A stretch of 64,000 nt of DNA from Bacilli bacterium (GCA_017428485.1 JAFRQT010000011.1:24651-88650), one strand, 5' to 3'; counted from the stretch's first letter, positions 1 through 9,037 are shown. A program made the numbers and translations. Notes: generated from the letters alone by a model not told the origin.

Positions 1-749
1 GTAACTTTATTATCTTCAAACACAGCTGTTTGTTTATTTGTACATTCAATTTTTGGTTTTTCATAACCATCTTTTGCTTCTACAATTGCATTAACACTTT
101 CACCATATTCAGCAGTTTCTGTTGCATTTCCAGTTCCATTTACTACAGTGAATTTAGCAGATAATGTTTTAACTGAAAAATTAACTTTGCATATTAGGTC
201 TTCTGTGACAGCATTAATTGTTAATGTATTTGTTTTAGCATTCCATGTTGATTCTTTTCCATTTGAGCAAACTGCTTCTTTAAATTCATATCCCTCACTA
301 GGAGTTATTACAAATTCTCCAGCTTCTTCTCTATTTACTGTTTTAGGATTGTTCTCACTAACTACACCATTTACTACTGTGAAGTCTACTGAGTAACTTG
401 AATTAACAAAATAAAGGCTACAAGTACTGTCTTTTTCTTCTGCAGGGGTAAATTTCCATTCTTCTTCGTTAAATTCTCCAGTTAAATCATTAGTGCAAGA
501 GAATTTTAGAAAACTATATTTTTTTTCTGTAGTTACATTTCCTTCTTCATCTGTAGTAGTTTCATTTACAGGCATTGTTTCTTGTTGTTTATCCTCTAAA
601 TAGTATAAATAAGCTATTTTAACTTTTTCGGGCACAGGAGGCTTAACAGTTTCTCCTCTTTTCCCATTATAATAATATCCTAATCCTGCTCCTCCTGCTG
701 ATATTAAAAACAGTAAGAGTAAGAATACAAATAACCCTTTATTTTTCAT
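1..749 (-). CDS. Repeat-containing surface protein, 5' part only
   Basis: Partial gene: the reading frame is open from an ATG at 749 to the left edge, about 249 codons. A GGAGGG ribosome site lies at 753-758. The protein begins with a short basic stretch and a Leu/Phe-rich membrane segment (about residues 5-26, ending in a Gly/Ala-rich turn), so it is either secreted or membrane-anchored. A Glu/Thr-rich linker follows, then at least two copies of a roughly 65-75 residue module. Each starts with a strand like F-T-V-V-N-G and carries a GYE motif followed by a conserved Cys. This resembles the divergent bacterial surface repeats (Flg_new_2/Listeria-Bacteroides type), an inference from pattern only. 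The C-terminus and any wall-anchoring signal are outside the window. Function is unknown; adhesion is a guess. Confidence 0.8.
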   Translation of the reverse strand, partial: MKNKGLFVFLLLLFLISAGGAGLGYYYNGKRGETVKPPVPEKVKIAYLYYLEDKQQETMPVNETTTDEEGNVTTEKKYSFLKFSCTNDLTGEFNEEEWKFTPAEEKDSTCSLYFVNSSYSVDFTVVNGVVSENNPKTVNREEAGEFVITPSEGYEFKEAVCSNGKESTWNAKTNTLTINAVTEDLICKVNFSVKTLSAKFTVVNGTGNATETAEYGESVNAIVEAKDGYEKPKIECTNKQTAVFEDNKV

Positions 750-777
750 TTTCCCTCCATATTGTATACATATTAAT

Positions 778-805
778 TTTATAATAATTGCATCTTTATT
801 GTCAA
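778..805 (-). promoter_or_regulatory. Promoter of the surface protein gene
   Basis: On the minus strand a perfect TTGACA (800-805) is followed 16 bases later by TATAAA (778-783), about 30 bases upstream of the start codon at 749. It diverges from the rplM promoter, whose -35 begins at 848. Confidence 0.7.
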
Positions 806-847
806 GGATAATAGATTACAAAAAATAAGTAAAATGTAAAAAAATGT

Positions 848-876
848 TTGACTTTCTCATATACTTTTTATATAAT
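848..876 (+). promoter_or_regulatory. Promoter of rplM-rpsI
   Basis: TTGACT at 848-853 and TATAAT at 871-876 are separated by exactly 17 bases, a near-perfect housekeeping sigma factor promoter. The predicted start near 883 leaves a leader of about 90 bases before rplM. Confidence 0.85.
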
Positions 877-885
877 ATTCCCGGT

Positions 886-962
886 ACATTTAATGGACGT
901 GGACTCTTCCGTGGGAAAGAAGAGGTTATAGTTGCAAATATAACAGCCATGAAAATTAAAGA
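886..962 (+). promoter_or_regulatory. Probable L13 leader (5' UTR autoregulatory RNA)
   Basis: The untranslated leader of rplM folds into a small junction. One helix is CTCTTC (904-909) with GAAGAG (919-924). A second is GTTATA (925-930) with TATAAC (939-944). An outer helix is ATGG (893-896) with CCAT (947-950). Firmicute rplM-rpsI operons are known to carry an L13 leader RNA that lets the ribosomal protein repress its own mRNA. The position and the stacked hairpins fit, but I have not scored it against the Rfam model. Confidence 0.6.
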
Positions 963-974
963 AGGGAAATAATT

Positions 975-1406
975 ATGAAAACATTTATGTTAAAAAAAGA
1001 AGAAGTAGAGCATAAGTGGTATGTTATTGATGCTGAGGGTAAAAACTTAGGTAAAGTTGCTGCTTTAGCTGCATCAGTATTAAGAGGAAAACATAAACCA
1101 ACTTATACTCCATACATTGCCTGTGGAGATAATGTAATCATTATCAATGCAGAAAAAGTAAATCTAACAGGTGACAAACTTGATAAGAAAATTTATTATA
1201 ATCATAGTGGATATCCAGGAGGACTTAGAGAAAGAACTGCTAGAACTATGGTAGAAAAATATCCAGTAGAAATGGTAGAAAGAGCTATCAAAGGAATGCT
1301 TCCAAAGAATAGATTAGGAAGACAAATCTTTAGACAATTATTTGTTTATGCAGGTAGTGAACATAAACATGAAGCTCAAAAACCAGAAAGATTGGAGGTA
1401 AAGTAA
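975..1406 (+). CDS. rplM: 50S ribosomal protein L13
   Basis: 143 residues, the usual length for bacterial L13. It starts with the typical region in which W-Y-V-I-D-A is followed by G-K-x-L-G-K-V-A. Family landmarks such as [12 protein letters not shown], the [10 protein letters not shown] stretch and [10 protein letters not shown] are visible. L13 is an early-binding protein of the large ribosomal subunit. GAAGGGAAA lies just ahead of the ATG. It is followed one base later by rpsI, the standard two-gene operon, and is probably regulated by the leader structure upstream. Confidence 0.98.
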   Translation: MKTFMLKKEEVEHKWYVIDAEGKNLGKVAALAASVLRGKHKPTYTPYIACGDNVIIINAEKVNLTGDKLDKKIYYNHSGYPGGLRERTARTMVEKYPVEMVERAIKGMLPKNRLGRQIFRQLFVYAGSEHKHEAQKPERLEVK

Positions 1407-1407
1407 T

Positions 1408-1800
1408 ATGGCAGAATCAAGATATACTGCTTTAGGTAGAAGAAAAAGAAGTGTTGCTAAAGTTACTTTAGTTAAAGGAAAAGGAAATATTACAGTTAAT
1501 GGTAAAGATATAAAAGATTATATGCCTTATGAAACATTAGTAATGGATTTAGTTCAACCTTTAGAATTAACTGAAACAAAAGACAAATATGATGTAATTA
1601 TCACTGTTAAAGGTGGAGGATTTTCTGGTCAAACAGGAGCAATCAGATTAGGACTTGCAAGAGCATTAATGCTTGCAAATGCTGATAGTAGACCAACATT
1701 AAAAACAAATGGTATGATTACTCGTGATGCTAGAATCAAAGAAAGAAAGAAATACGGATTAAAGAAAGCTCGTAGAGCTCCACAATTCAGTAAGAGATAA
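1408..1800 (+). CDS. rpsI: 30S ribosomal protein S9
   Basis: 130 residues, standard length. The N-terminus contains the [14 protein letters not shown] block, the middle has the [19 protein letters not shown] block, and the C-terminus ends in the conserved basic tail [12 protein letters not shown], which reaches toward tRNA in the P site of the small subunit. The ribosome site GGAGG sits inside the end of rplM, so translation is likely coupled. A strong terminator follows immediately. Confidence 0.98.
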   Translation: MAESRYTALGRRKRSVAKVTLVKGKGNITVNGKDIKDYMPYETLVMDLVQPLELTETKDKYDVIITVKGGGFSGQTGAIRLGLARALMLANADSRPTLKTNGMITRDARIKERKKYGLKKARRAPQFSKR

Positions 1801-1803
1801 TAT

Positions 1804-1832
1804 AAAAAACCCAATTATTTGGGTTTTTTATT
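1804..1832 (+). terminator. Terminator after rpsI
   Basis: AAAAAACCCAA pairs with TTGGGTTTTTT across a short loop and runs into a T tract. It ends the rplM-rpsI transcript. Confidence 0.85.
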
Positions 1833-1881
1833 TGCATAAATATATTTTTATGGTATTATATTTTACATTGGAGGGTTTTGT

Positions 1882-2649
1882 ATGTTGAGATATTTAAAAT
1901 ATGATAATCTAAATATAGATGAAGAACTTATTAAAATTAATAATTGCAAAGAAGTAGAATTAGTTTTAGAACCAAATAATAAAAAATGTTTATTTATTTT
2001 AGGAATGTTATTCGCAAATGGAACTAAAATTAAAATATTAAATGAAAAAGATTTAAATCTTGAAACTACTAATAAATCATTCTCAATGATGGCATATGTG
2101 TGGAGTAGAATGGGAAATGATGATTTCCCATCATATGATTACTCAAATGTAAAGACAGAAATGGATAAAAGAATTGCCGGCTTTAAGCAAATGGGATTCG
2201 GATTACATAAAATAACTAATAATCCAGTTGATAATAGAATCTTTCTAATTTGTCCTGTTAGAAATGCTACACCGGAGCAAAGAAAATGGATTGAAGATTT
2301 TGTTGTAGAAAAAGATGAACAAGGCTATTCTATATATGCACCACATATTCACACTAATCAAAAAGATGCTTTGGGTGGATATAACATATGTACAGATAAC
2401 TCAGAGGCTATTGCTTTATCTGAAAAAATAAATATTTATTATGATCAAACAAGTGCAGGCAGCGCTTTTGATTTAGGAGTTGCATATGCGCTTCATAAGC
2501 CACTTGAAATATTAAATAGAGAAGATATAGTTTTTAATGAAGGTAACTTTATTGACAATGTAGTAAAAGATTGGCCATATAGTGCTAAAAATAAAAGAAT
2601 GATTTATCTTGATAAAAATAGTAATAAGTATTATAATGCATGCGAATAA
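1882..2649 (+). CDS. Nucleoside 2-deoxyribosyltransferase-like protein
   Basis: 255 residues. The C-terminal half matches the nucleoside 2-deoxyribosyltransferase fold: a strand ending ICPVRNAT (about 123-130), a middle segment YAPHIHTNQKD (152-162), an acidic CTDNSEAI segment, and the family signature SAGSAFDLGVAYAL (191-204), where small residues line the nucleotide site. In characterised enzymes a Glu sits in this signature; here the equivalent acidic residue is Asp197. The first 110 residues do not look like the enzyme and may be a separate N-terminal domain. GGAGGG precedes the ATG. It stands alone between terminators. The substrate is unknown; related proteins act on nucleosides or modified nucleotides. 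Confidence 0.7.
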   Translation: MLRYLKYDNLNIDEELIKINNCKEVELVLEPNNKKCLFILGMLFANGTKIKILNEKDLNLETTNKSFSMMAYVWSRMGNDDFPSYDYSNVKTEMDKRIAGFKQMGFGLHKITNNPVDNRIFLICPVRNATPEQRKWIEDFVVEKDEQGYSIYAPHIHTNQKDALGGYNICTDNSEAIALSEKINIYYDQTSAGSAFDLGVAYALHKPLEILNREDIVFNEGNFIDNVVKDWPYSAKNKRMIYLDKNSNKYYNACE

Positions 2650-2679
2650 GCAATACATCATATAATTATCTTAAATGAT

Positions 2680-2714
2680 AAAAAGGAAGATAGAATATAT
2701 TTTCCTTTTTTATT
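2680..2714 (+). terminator. Terminator after the deoxyribosyltransferase-like gene
   Basis: AAAAAGGAA (2680-2688) pairs with TTCCTTTTT (2702-2710) around a 13-base loop, with the right arm forming the U tract. Confidence 0.6.
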
Positions 2715-2751
2715 ATTAATCAGATTATAATAAATAAGTTTTTTGCAAATA

Positions 2752-2777
2752 ATTTTACACTTAAAATGGTGTAAAAT
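2752..2777 (+). other. Perfect inverted repeat upstream of the AbiF-like gene
   Basis: ATTTTACAC (2752-2760) and GTGTAAAAT (2769-2777) form a perfect 9-base-pair stem with an 8-base loop. It lies in the 196-base gap before the Abi_2 gene and upstream of that gene's TATAAT (2813-2818), so it is not part of the gene's own leader. It could be an operator or part of a small RNA. Recent work on AbiF proteins describes neighbouring antitoxin RNAs, but nothing here proves transcription. Confidence 0.45.
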
Positions 2778-2845
2778 GATAAAAAACAATTAAAAAAAGA
2801 AATAAATAATGATATAATACTTTTAGAATAGGAAGGGAATAGATT

Positions 2846-3775
2846 GTGGCTGCAAAAGTATTTAAAACAATAGATGAACAAATTGATATTCTTAAGAGTA
2901 AAGGACTAGTTATAAATGACTATGACAAAGCAGGTGAAGTATTATTAAGAGAAAATTATTTTTTCTTAAATGGATATAGGTCTCCATTTCTAGTTACTGG
3001 TTCTAAGCGTTTTGTTGAAGGTTGTACATTTGAAGAAGTGTATGCTTTGTTTACTTTTGATAGATTTTTTAGAAATATAATATTTAAAAATATATTAATT
3101 GTTGAAAATAACTACAAATCTATTTTTAGTTATGTATTAAGTAAAAAGTATGGCTATAAAGAAAAAGATTATTTAAATATAAATAACTTCGATAGAAGTA
3201 AAGAGAATATTAAAAGAATTAATGATTTGTTAAGAAAACTAAAGAGGCAAATTAGAATAAATGGTTATCAACATCAAGCTACAAGCCATTATATTAACAA
3301 TTATGGATATATTCCAATGTGGGTTGGTGTTAAAGTATTAAGTTTTGGTTTGATGAGTGAATTATTTTCTATTATAAAGGATGAAGACCAGGCAGAAATA
3401 GCAAGTTATTATAAAGTAGACGCTGATGAATTAGAAGATTATTTATCAATTCTTTCAAATTACAGGAACTTATGTGCACATGAAGATATACTATATAATC
3501 ATGAAACTCAAAAAGGTATTGATGATAATAAATACCATGAATTGTTAAACATACCTAAAGTTGATGATGAATATATTTATGGAAAACATGATATTTTTGC
3601 TTTAATAATAATATTAAAAGAATTATTAACTGCTGATGATTTTAAAATGATGATGAATGAGATAATATATGAAATAGATTGGTTAGAATCTAAGTTAAAA
3701 TCAATTAAAATAGAAAAAGTACTATATAGAATGGGATTCCCAGATAATTATAAGCAAATATCTTATATAGAATAG
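2846..3775 (+). CDS. Abi_2/AbiF-type abortive infection protein with HEPN motif
   Basis: 309 residues, typical for the Abi_2 (AbiD/AbiF) family. The N-terminus has the expected KTIDEQIDILKSKGL start. A central YIPMWVGVKVLSFGLMSELF segment (about 155-174) is the family hallmark. RNLCAH at 207-212 gives the R-x4-H catalytic motif of HEPN ribonucleases. Known members kill or arrest phage-infected cells by RNA cleavage, so this is a probable defence toxin. The start is a GTG with GGAAGGG ahead of it. A weak promoter (TATAAT at 2813-2818) precedes it. No protein antitoxin is adjacent. The htrA gene begins 8 bases downstream and is probably co-transcribed by chance. Confidence 0.85.
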   Translation: MAAKVFKTIDEQIDILKSKGLVINDYDKAGEVLLRENYFFLNGYRSPFLVTGSKRFVEGCTFEEVYALFTFDRFFRNIIFKNILIVENNYKSIFSYVLSKKYGYKEKDYLNINNFDRSKENIKRINDLLRKLKRQIRINGYQHQATSHYINNYGYIPMWVGVKVLSFGLMSELFSIIKDEDQAEIASYYKVDADELEDYLSILSNYRNLCAHEDILYNHETQKGIDDNKYHELLNIPKVDDEYIYGKHDIFALIIILKELLTADDFKMMMNEIIYEIDWLESKLKSIKIEKVLYRMGFPDNYKQISYIE

Positions 3776-3783
3776 GAGAAATT

Positions 3784-4860
3784 ATGAAAAAAACAGTAGT
3801 TTATATAATAACTATTATTTTATCAATGACTGTTGGATTTGCAATATTTTATATGTTAGTTCATTATTATCCAAATATTGTTATTAAAACTGTTAATAAG
3901 GTTGAAAAAACTGTTACAGTAACTGATAATGGATTATCAGCAGGTATAGAAAATGTATATGATTCAGTTGTAGTTGTAGAAAATTATCAAAAAAGCAAAT
4001 TAGCGGGTACTGGCTCTGGTTTTATATATAATAAAAATGGATATATTATGACTAATCATCATGTTGTTGAGAAAGCATCAGAGATTAAAGTTATTTTAAT
4101 GGATGGAGAAACATTAAATGCAACTGTTATTGGAAGTGATCCATATGCAGATATTGCAGTTATTCAAATAGATTCAAAATATGTAAAACATGTCGCTAAA
4201 ATAGGAAGCAGCGAGGAATCTAAAGTTGGAGATACTGTTTTTACTATTGGATCTCCAATTAGTGCTGATTATTTTGGTACAGTAACAAGGGGAATACTAA
4301 GTGGAAAAGATAGAATGGTAGAAGTATCAGTTAATTCAAGTTCAAGTGATTGGATTATGAATGTTATGCAAACTGATGCTGCAATAAATCCAGGAAATAG
4401 TGGTGGACCATTATGCAATGTAAATGGAGATGTAATTGGAATTAATTCAATGAAATTAGTTCAATCTCAAATAGAAGGGATAGGATTTGCAATTCCAATT
4501 GAAGATGCTGTTAAATATGCTAATACAATAGTGAAAGGTGAAAAAATTAAAAGGGCTTATCTAGGCATAAGCATGGGTGATATTTCATCAACATATTCAT
4601 TATTGAGGAGGGGAATATATTTAGATTCTAGTATCACATCTGGAGTTGTAGTATTTGAAGTAGAAAATACTGGGCCATCTTATGAAGCTGGGTTAGAAAT
4701 GGGTGATGTTATTGTGAAAGTTGGGCAATATGATGTAAGCAATGTAGCCCAATTGAGATATTACTTATTTAAATACAATCCAGGGGATACTATTAAGGTA
4801 AAAGTAATAAGAGGAAGAGAAAGCAAAATCTTTGATATTACATTAGGAACAAGTGATTAA
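3784..4860 (+). CDS. htrA: HtrA/DegP-type serine protease with PDZ domain
   Basis: 358 residues. A single N-terminal membrane anchor (about 5-27) puts the protease outside the membrane. The chymotrypsin-like domain carries the triad His93 (in TNHHVV), Asp123 (in YADIAVIQ) and Ser206 (in NPGNSGGPL). A PDZ domain follows from about residue 250 to the end, with one copy as in Gram-positive HtrA proteins. The expected role is degradation of misfolded exported proteins. It lies directly after the AbiF-like gene and ends in its own terminator, which overlaps the stop codon. Confidence 0.95.
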   Translation: MKKTVVYIITIILSMTVGFAIFYMLVHYYPNIVIKTVNKVEKTVTVTDNGLSAGIENVYDSVVVVENYQKSKLAGTGSGFIYNKNGYIMTNHHVVEKASEIKVILMDGETLNATVIGSDPYADIAVIQIDSKYVKHVAKIGSSEESKVGDTVFTIGSPISADYFGTVTRGILSGKDRMVEVSVNSSSSDWIMNVMQTDAAINPGNSGGPLCNVNGDVIGINSMKLVQSQIEGIGFAIPIEDAVKYANTIVKGEKIKRAYLGISMGDISSTYSLLRRGIYLDSSITSGVVVFEVENTGPSYEAGLEMGDVIVKVGQYDVSNVAQLRYYLFKYNPGDTIKVKVIRGRESKIFDITLGTSD

Positions 4861-4873
4861 CTTGTTCTTTTTT
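4847..4873 (+). terminator. Terminator overlapping the htrA stop codon
   Basis: GAACAAGT (4847-4854) pairs with ACTTGTTC (4860-4867) and is followed by TTTTTT. The left arm is inside the htrA coding end. Confidence 0.8.
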
Positions 4874-4930
4874 CTTGAAAATGGTCACTATTTAACATAT
4901 AATTATATATATAATATAGGGGTTGATAAC

Positions 4931-7570
4931 ATGAAGGATTATGCTTATTTTGATAGTAAAACTGCGTTAAGGGAATTAAAAACTTCACTTAATGGTCTGA
5001 CATCAAAAGAATCTTCACGTAGACTTAGCAAATATGGTTTAAATGAACTTCCTAAAGAAAAGAAAAAGAATCTTTTTCAGATTTTTTTGAGTGCATTTAA
5101 AGATCCAATAATTTATGTTTTATTATTTGCCGCTATAGTATCGCTTATAGCTGAAGAATACTTAGATGCCTTTGCAATATTATCTATTATTGTTATCGAT
5201 GCAATAGTATCTACGATTCAAGAATATAAAGCAGAAAAAAATTCCGAATCTTTAAAAAAACTAATAAAAATGAATGTTAAAGTAATTAGAGATAATAAGG
5301 TCGCAGAGGTAGATTCATCTAAAATAGTAATTGGAGATATTATTGTACTTGAGTCTGGTAGCAAAGTTTCCGCTGATGCAAGAATTATTAATTGCACTAA
5401 TTTAACAGTTGATGAAAGCATACTTACTGGTGAAAGTATTGCTGTTTTAAAGAATAATGAAAAATTAAATATTAGTGATAGTGAAAAGAAATGTATGTTA
5501 TTTGCCGGAACTTCAGTACTTACTGGTAGAGCAATCGCAGTTGTTTGCGCAACTGCGATTGATACTGAAGTAGGTAAAATAGCACAAAAGGTAACAGAAA
5601 CTATTGAGAGTAAATCACCTTTAACTAAAAGAATGGAAAAATTCTCTAAACAAATAAGTTTAATTATAATAGTTATTTCACTAATAATTGCAATTATTTT
5701 ATATTTTAAACATTATTCACTATTAGAAATATTTTTATCTGTAGTTGCACTTTCCGTTTCAGCTATGCCAGAAGGACTACCTTTAGCTCTTACAATGGCA
5801 CTTACTATCGCATCAGATAAAATGTCTAAAAGAAATGTTATTGTTAAAAAATTAAATTCAGTTGAAAGTTTAGGAAGCTGTACCGTAATTGCAAGTGATA
5901 AAACTGGTACATTAACAGTTAATGAACAAACTGCCAAAATAATATTACTAGCTAGTGGAGAGACTTTTGAAGTAGAAGGTAATGGATATAATGATAATGG
6001 AAAAATAATTGAATATGATTATGCAGACATTGATAATGCAAAATATATTGCTACATTAGGTAATATTAATAATGAAGCAATGTTAGAAAAAGATAAAAGT
6101 GGATGGAAAAAATTTGGAGACTCTATAGATATTGCATTTTTAGCTCTTGCAAGAAAGTTAAAAGTAAATGATATAAAATATAAAAAATTAGAAGAAATAC
6201 CATACGAATCAGAAAAACAATATAGCGCATATTTCTATAGAAAGGATAATAAAAATTATTGTACTGCTAAAGGGTCAACAGAAGTAATTATAGATTTCTG
6301 TAAATACATGTATACTGGAAAAGGTAAAACAAAGATAGATACTAAAAAAATACTTAAGCAAAATGAAAAACTAGCATCAAGTGGATATAGGGTAATTGCA
6401 TTATGCGATGGTGAAATACCTCTTAGAGAAGATTATGATGAGAGAGATATTAAAGATTTAACGTTTATAGGTCTTGTTGGGTTTATTGATCCTGTCAGAA
6501 AAGAGGTAAAAGCTTCTATCAAAGAATGTGAAACGGCAGGTATAAAGGTATTAATGATTACTGGAGATCATGCATTAACTGCATATGCTATTGCAAAAGA
6601 ATTAAATATTGTTTCAACTCAAGATGAAGTAATAACCGGAAGTGACTTAGATTTTTACATAGATGATCAAGATAAATTTGATAGATTTATTTCTGATAAA
6701 AGAGTATTTGCAAGAGTAACTCCACTTCAGAAGTTAAGAATAATTGAATCACTTCAAAGACAAGGTGAATTTGTAGCAGTAACTGGAGATGGAGTAAACG
6801 ATGCTCCAGCTATTAAAGCAGCTGATATAGGTGTTGCGATGGGAAGTGGAACCGATGTTGCTAAAGAAAGCGCAAAAATGATTATCACTGATGATAATTT
6901 TACTTCCATAGTTGCAGGGATTGAAGAAGGAAGAAATGCTTATTCTAATATTAGGAAAATTAGTATATTATTGCTCTCTTGTGGATTTGCAGAAGTTTTA
7001 TTCTTTGTATTATCAATTATCTTTGATTTACCAATTCCATTAGTAGCAATACAATTATTATGGTTAAATCTAGTAACAGATGGTCTTCAAGATATGGCTC
7101 TTTCATTTGAAAGAGAAACAGATTCTATTATGAAAGAGAAACCTAGGAATCCAAATGAGAGTTTATTTGAAAAGAATTTAATATCTCAAATATTAATATC
7201 TGGTTTATCTATTGGGGTAATCGTGTTTGTAATATGGAATATATTAATATCTGAAGCAAAAATGGACATTGGTCATGCAAGAGCATATGTACTTGCACTT
7301 ATGGTATTCATTCAAAATATTCATGTATTAAATTGTAGAAGTGAAAAGAAAAGTATATTTAAAATTAATTTCAAGCAAAATAAATTTATTTTATTCACAA
7401 TAGTTATTAGTATAATATTACAAATAATAGTAATGGAAGTACCTCAATTTTCTCAATTTTTACAAACTTATAGTGTCCCAGTACTACATATGTTTATATT
7501 ACTTTGTGTATCAATTCCAATATTATTTGTAATGGAATCATATAAACAATTTAAAAATAGTAGAGAATAG
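4931..7570 (+). CDS. Calcium-type (P2A) cation-transporting P-type ATPase
   Basis: 879 residues from the ATG at 4931, which has AGGGG upstream. An in-frame start at 4853 would overlap htrA and its terminator and gives an odd leader, so I reject it. Motifs in order: TGES (about 167-170, actuator), PEGLP in membrane helix 4 (280-284), DKTGTLT with phosphorylated Asp323, a KGS nucleotide-binding segment, TGD and TGDGVNDAPA in the P domain, and a C-terminal set of membrane helices. This is the P2-type layout and most resembles bacterial Ca2+ pumps, which export Ca2+ using ATP. Ion specificity (Ca2+, or Na+/K+) is an inference. TATAAT boxes at 4898 and 4910 suggest its own promoter. Confidence 0.92.
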   Translation: MKDYAYFDSKTALRELKTSLNGLTSKESSRRLSKYGLNELPKEKKKNLFQIFLSAFKDPIIYVLLFAAIVSLIAEEYLDAFAILSIIVIDAIVSTIQEYKAEKNSESLKKLIKMNVKVIRDNKVAEVDSSKIVIGDIIVLESGSKVSADARIINCTNLTVDESILTGESIAVLKNNEKLNISDSEKKCMLFAGTSVLTGRAIAVVCATAIDTEVGKIAQKVTETIESKSPLTKRMEKFSKQISLIIIVISLIIAIILYFKHYSLLEIFLSVVALSVSAMPEGLPLALTMALTIASDKMSKRNVIVKKLNSVESLGSCTVIASDKTGTLTVNEQTAKIILLASGETFEVEGNGYNDNGKIIEYDYADIDNAKYIATLGNINNEAMLEKDKSGWKKFGDSIDIAFLALARKLKVNDIKYKKLEEIPYESEKQYSAYFYRKDNKNYCTAKGSTEVIIDFCKYMYTGKGKTKIDTKKILKQNEKLASSGYRVIALCDGEIPLREDYDERDIKDLTFIGLVGFIDPVRKEVKASIKECETAGIKVLMITGDHALTAYAIAKELNIVSTQDEVITGSDLDFYIDDQDKFDRFISDKRVFARVTPLQKLRIIESLQRQGEFVAVTGDGVNDAPAIKAADIGVAMGSGTDVAKESAKMIITDDNFTSIVAGIEEGRNAYSNIRKISILLLSCGFAEVLFFVLSIIFDLPIPLVAIQLLWLNLVTDGLQDMALSFERETDSIMKEKPRNPNESLFEKNLISQILISGLSIGVIVFVIWNILISEAKMDIGHARAYVLALMVFIQNIHVLNCRSEKKSIFKINFKQNKFILFTIVISIILQIIVMEVPQFSQFLQTYSVPVLHMFILLCVSIPILFVMESYKQFKNSRE

Positions 7571-7606
7571 AGTATAATATATAATAGGAGTAGGAGGAAT
7601 AGTTAT

Positions 7607-9028
7607 ATGAAAAAGAATATTTTAATGTTTATAAATGGCTTTGGAGTAGAACAAAGAGATTCATATAATGTATATTCTGAAAGTTTAATGCCTAATATGG
7701 ATAAACTTACTAAAACTTGTTTGTTTGGCTCACTTAATAGTGGTGATTTAGATTATAAGACAGGTTATAGAAGATTTAGTATAGGTATTGGTGAAGAACT
7801 AACATATAGTATTGTTAATAATTCAATTAATGATGAAACTTATAAAAATAATGAATTATTTAATTATATTATTGGGCAATTAAACACAAATAGTTCAAAA
7901 TTACATGTGATTTGTTATTGGGATAATGAAAATACATTTTTTCAACTAGTAGTTTTCTTAAAAGAAGTTGTAACAAGAACTAAAATTCCTGTAAATGTTC
8001 ACTTAGTATTAAATCAAAAATCATTAAATGATTATAGATATATTGAAAAAAGCTTGAATACATTAAACTATGAACTTGGTAATAATCTTAAAGTTGGTAT
8101 AGTGTCTGGATCAAATAATCAATTATTTTATAAAGATTTTATGAAACTATTTGTTGCTGACTCTGGTGAAAAATGGAAAGATGTTTCAAAGAAAGTAGAA
8201 GTTTTATATGAGACTAAAACAAAACCAGAAGATGTAAGAACATTTGCATTAAATAGTGGAACAACTTTAAATGATAATGATAGTGTTTTATTCTTTAATT
8301 ATTCTAATATTGATGTCACTCCATTTACTAAAGAATTAATAGAACAGAAATATAGAAAATTAAATTTAGGAACTATAAGATTCTATTCATTATTCCCAAT
8401 TAAATGTGATAATGTTAATATTCCATCAATGTATAATTATGCTGTTTCATCTACATATATGTTAAATTCAATAAAAACAATAAATGCTAGATGCATGATT
8501 ATGGCAAAACAAGAATATTGTCCTGAAATCAATAATTATTTAACTGGTCTTAGAAACACATATGAAGAGAGCATTAAATATATGCCTACTGATAATGGAT
8601 TTATATATGATGGAAATATTTTATTAAATACAATAGTTTCATTAAAAGAAGAACTAGTAATAGTTAATTATGAAATAGATGATTGTAAAACAGTAGAAGA
8701 GATTAAAGATAGACTTTCTAAAATAGATAGTGTTATTGGAATTCTATATGGTTATACAAGTCAAAATAATATGGGATTATTTATTTCTTCTCTTTACGGA
8801 TTAGAAAAAGAATTATATAATAATAAACATGAACTTTGTAAGATTAACTTTTCTGTTAGAGCACCTGTTATAGTGGCAGATCCTAGTATTACAAAGAATA
8901 ATTATACATTAGAAGAAGGAACTGTATTTAATCTTGCAAACTCTGTTTATAAAAACATTAATGGCAATTATAGACATGAGGGTATAGTAAAAAGAAAAAA
9001 GGGAATTTTATCAATATTTAAGAAGTAG
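7607..9028 (+). CDS. Degenerate phosphoglycerate mutase (iPGM)-like protein
   Basis: 473 residues. The N-terminus (ILMFINGFGVE, then PNMDKL and a GSLNSG segment) and the C-terminus (APVIVADPS, then EGTVFNLANSVYKNI) track the start and end of cofactor-independent phosphoglycerate mutase of the alkaline phosphatase superfamily. The metal-binding Asp of D-G-W-G is replaced by Asn in N-G-F-G, and the catalytic Ser region (G-N-S-E-V-G-H) is not recognisable. Most metal ligands therefore seem lost. It may be a catalytically dead relative with a structural or regulatory role. It heads a tight group with the RDD protein, rpiB and a SHOCT protein. I am sure it is a gene and moderately sure of the relationship. 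Confidence 0.5.
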   Translation: MKKNILMFINGFGVEQRDSYNVYSESLMPNMDKLTKTCLFGSLNSGDLDYKTGYRRFSIGIGEELTYSIVNNSINDETYKNNELFNYIIGQLNTNSSKLHVICYWDNENTFFQLVVFLKEVVTRTKIPVNVHLVLNQKSLNDYRYIEKSLNTLNYELGNNLKVGIVSGSNNQLFYKDFMKLFVADSGEKWKDVSKKVEVLYETKTKPEDVRTFALNSGTTLNDNDSVLFFNYSNIDVTPFTKELIEQKYRKLNLGTIRFYSLFPIKCDNVNIPSMYNYAVSSTYMLNSIKTINARCMIMAKQEYCPEINNYLTGLRNTYEESIKYMPTDNGFIYDGNILLNTIVSLKEELVIVNYEIDDCKTVEEIKDRLSKIDSVIGILYGYTSQNNMGLFISSLYGLEKELYNNKHELCKINFSVRAPVIVADPSITKNNYTLEEGTVFNLANSVYKNINGNYRHEGIVKRKKGILSIFKK

Positions 9029-9037
9029 GAGTGAAAT

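Noticed and set aside
4853..4930. Upstream start for the P-type ATPase
   Set aside because: It overlaps htrA and its terminator and adds an untypical hydrophobic stretch; the ATG at 4931 has a proper ribosome site.
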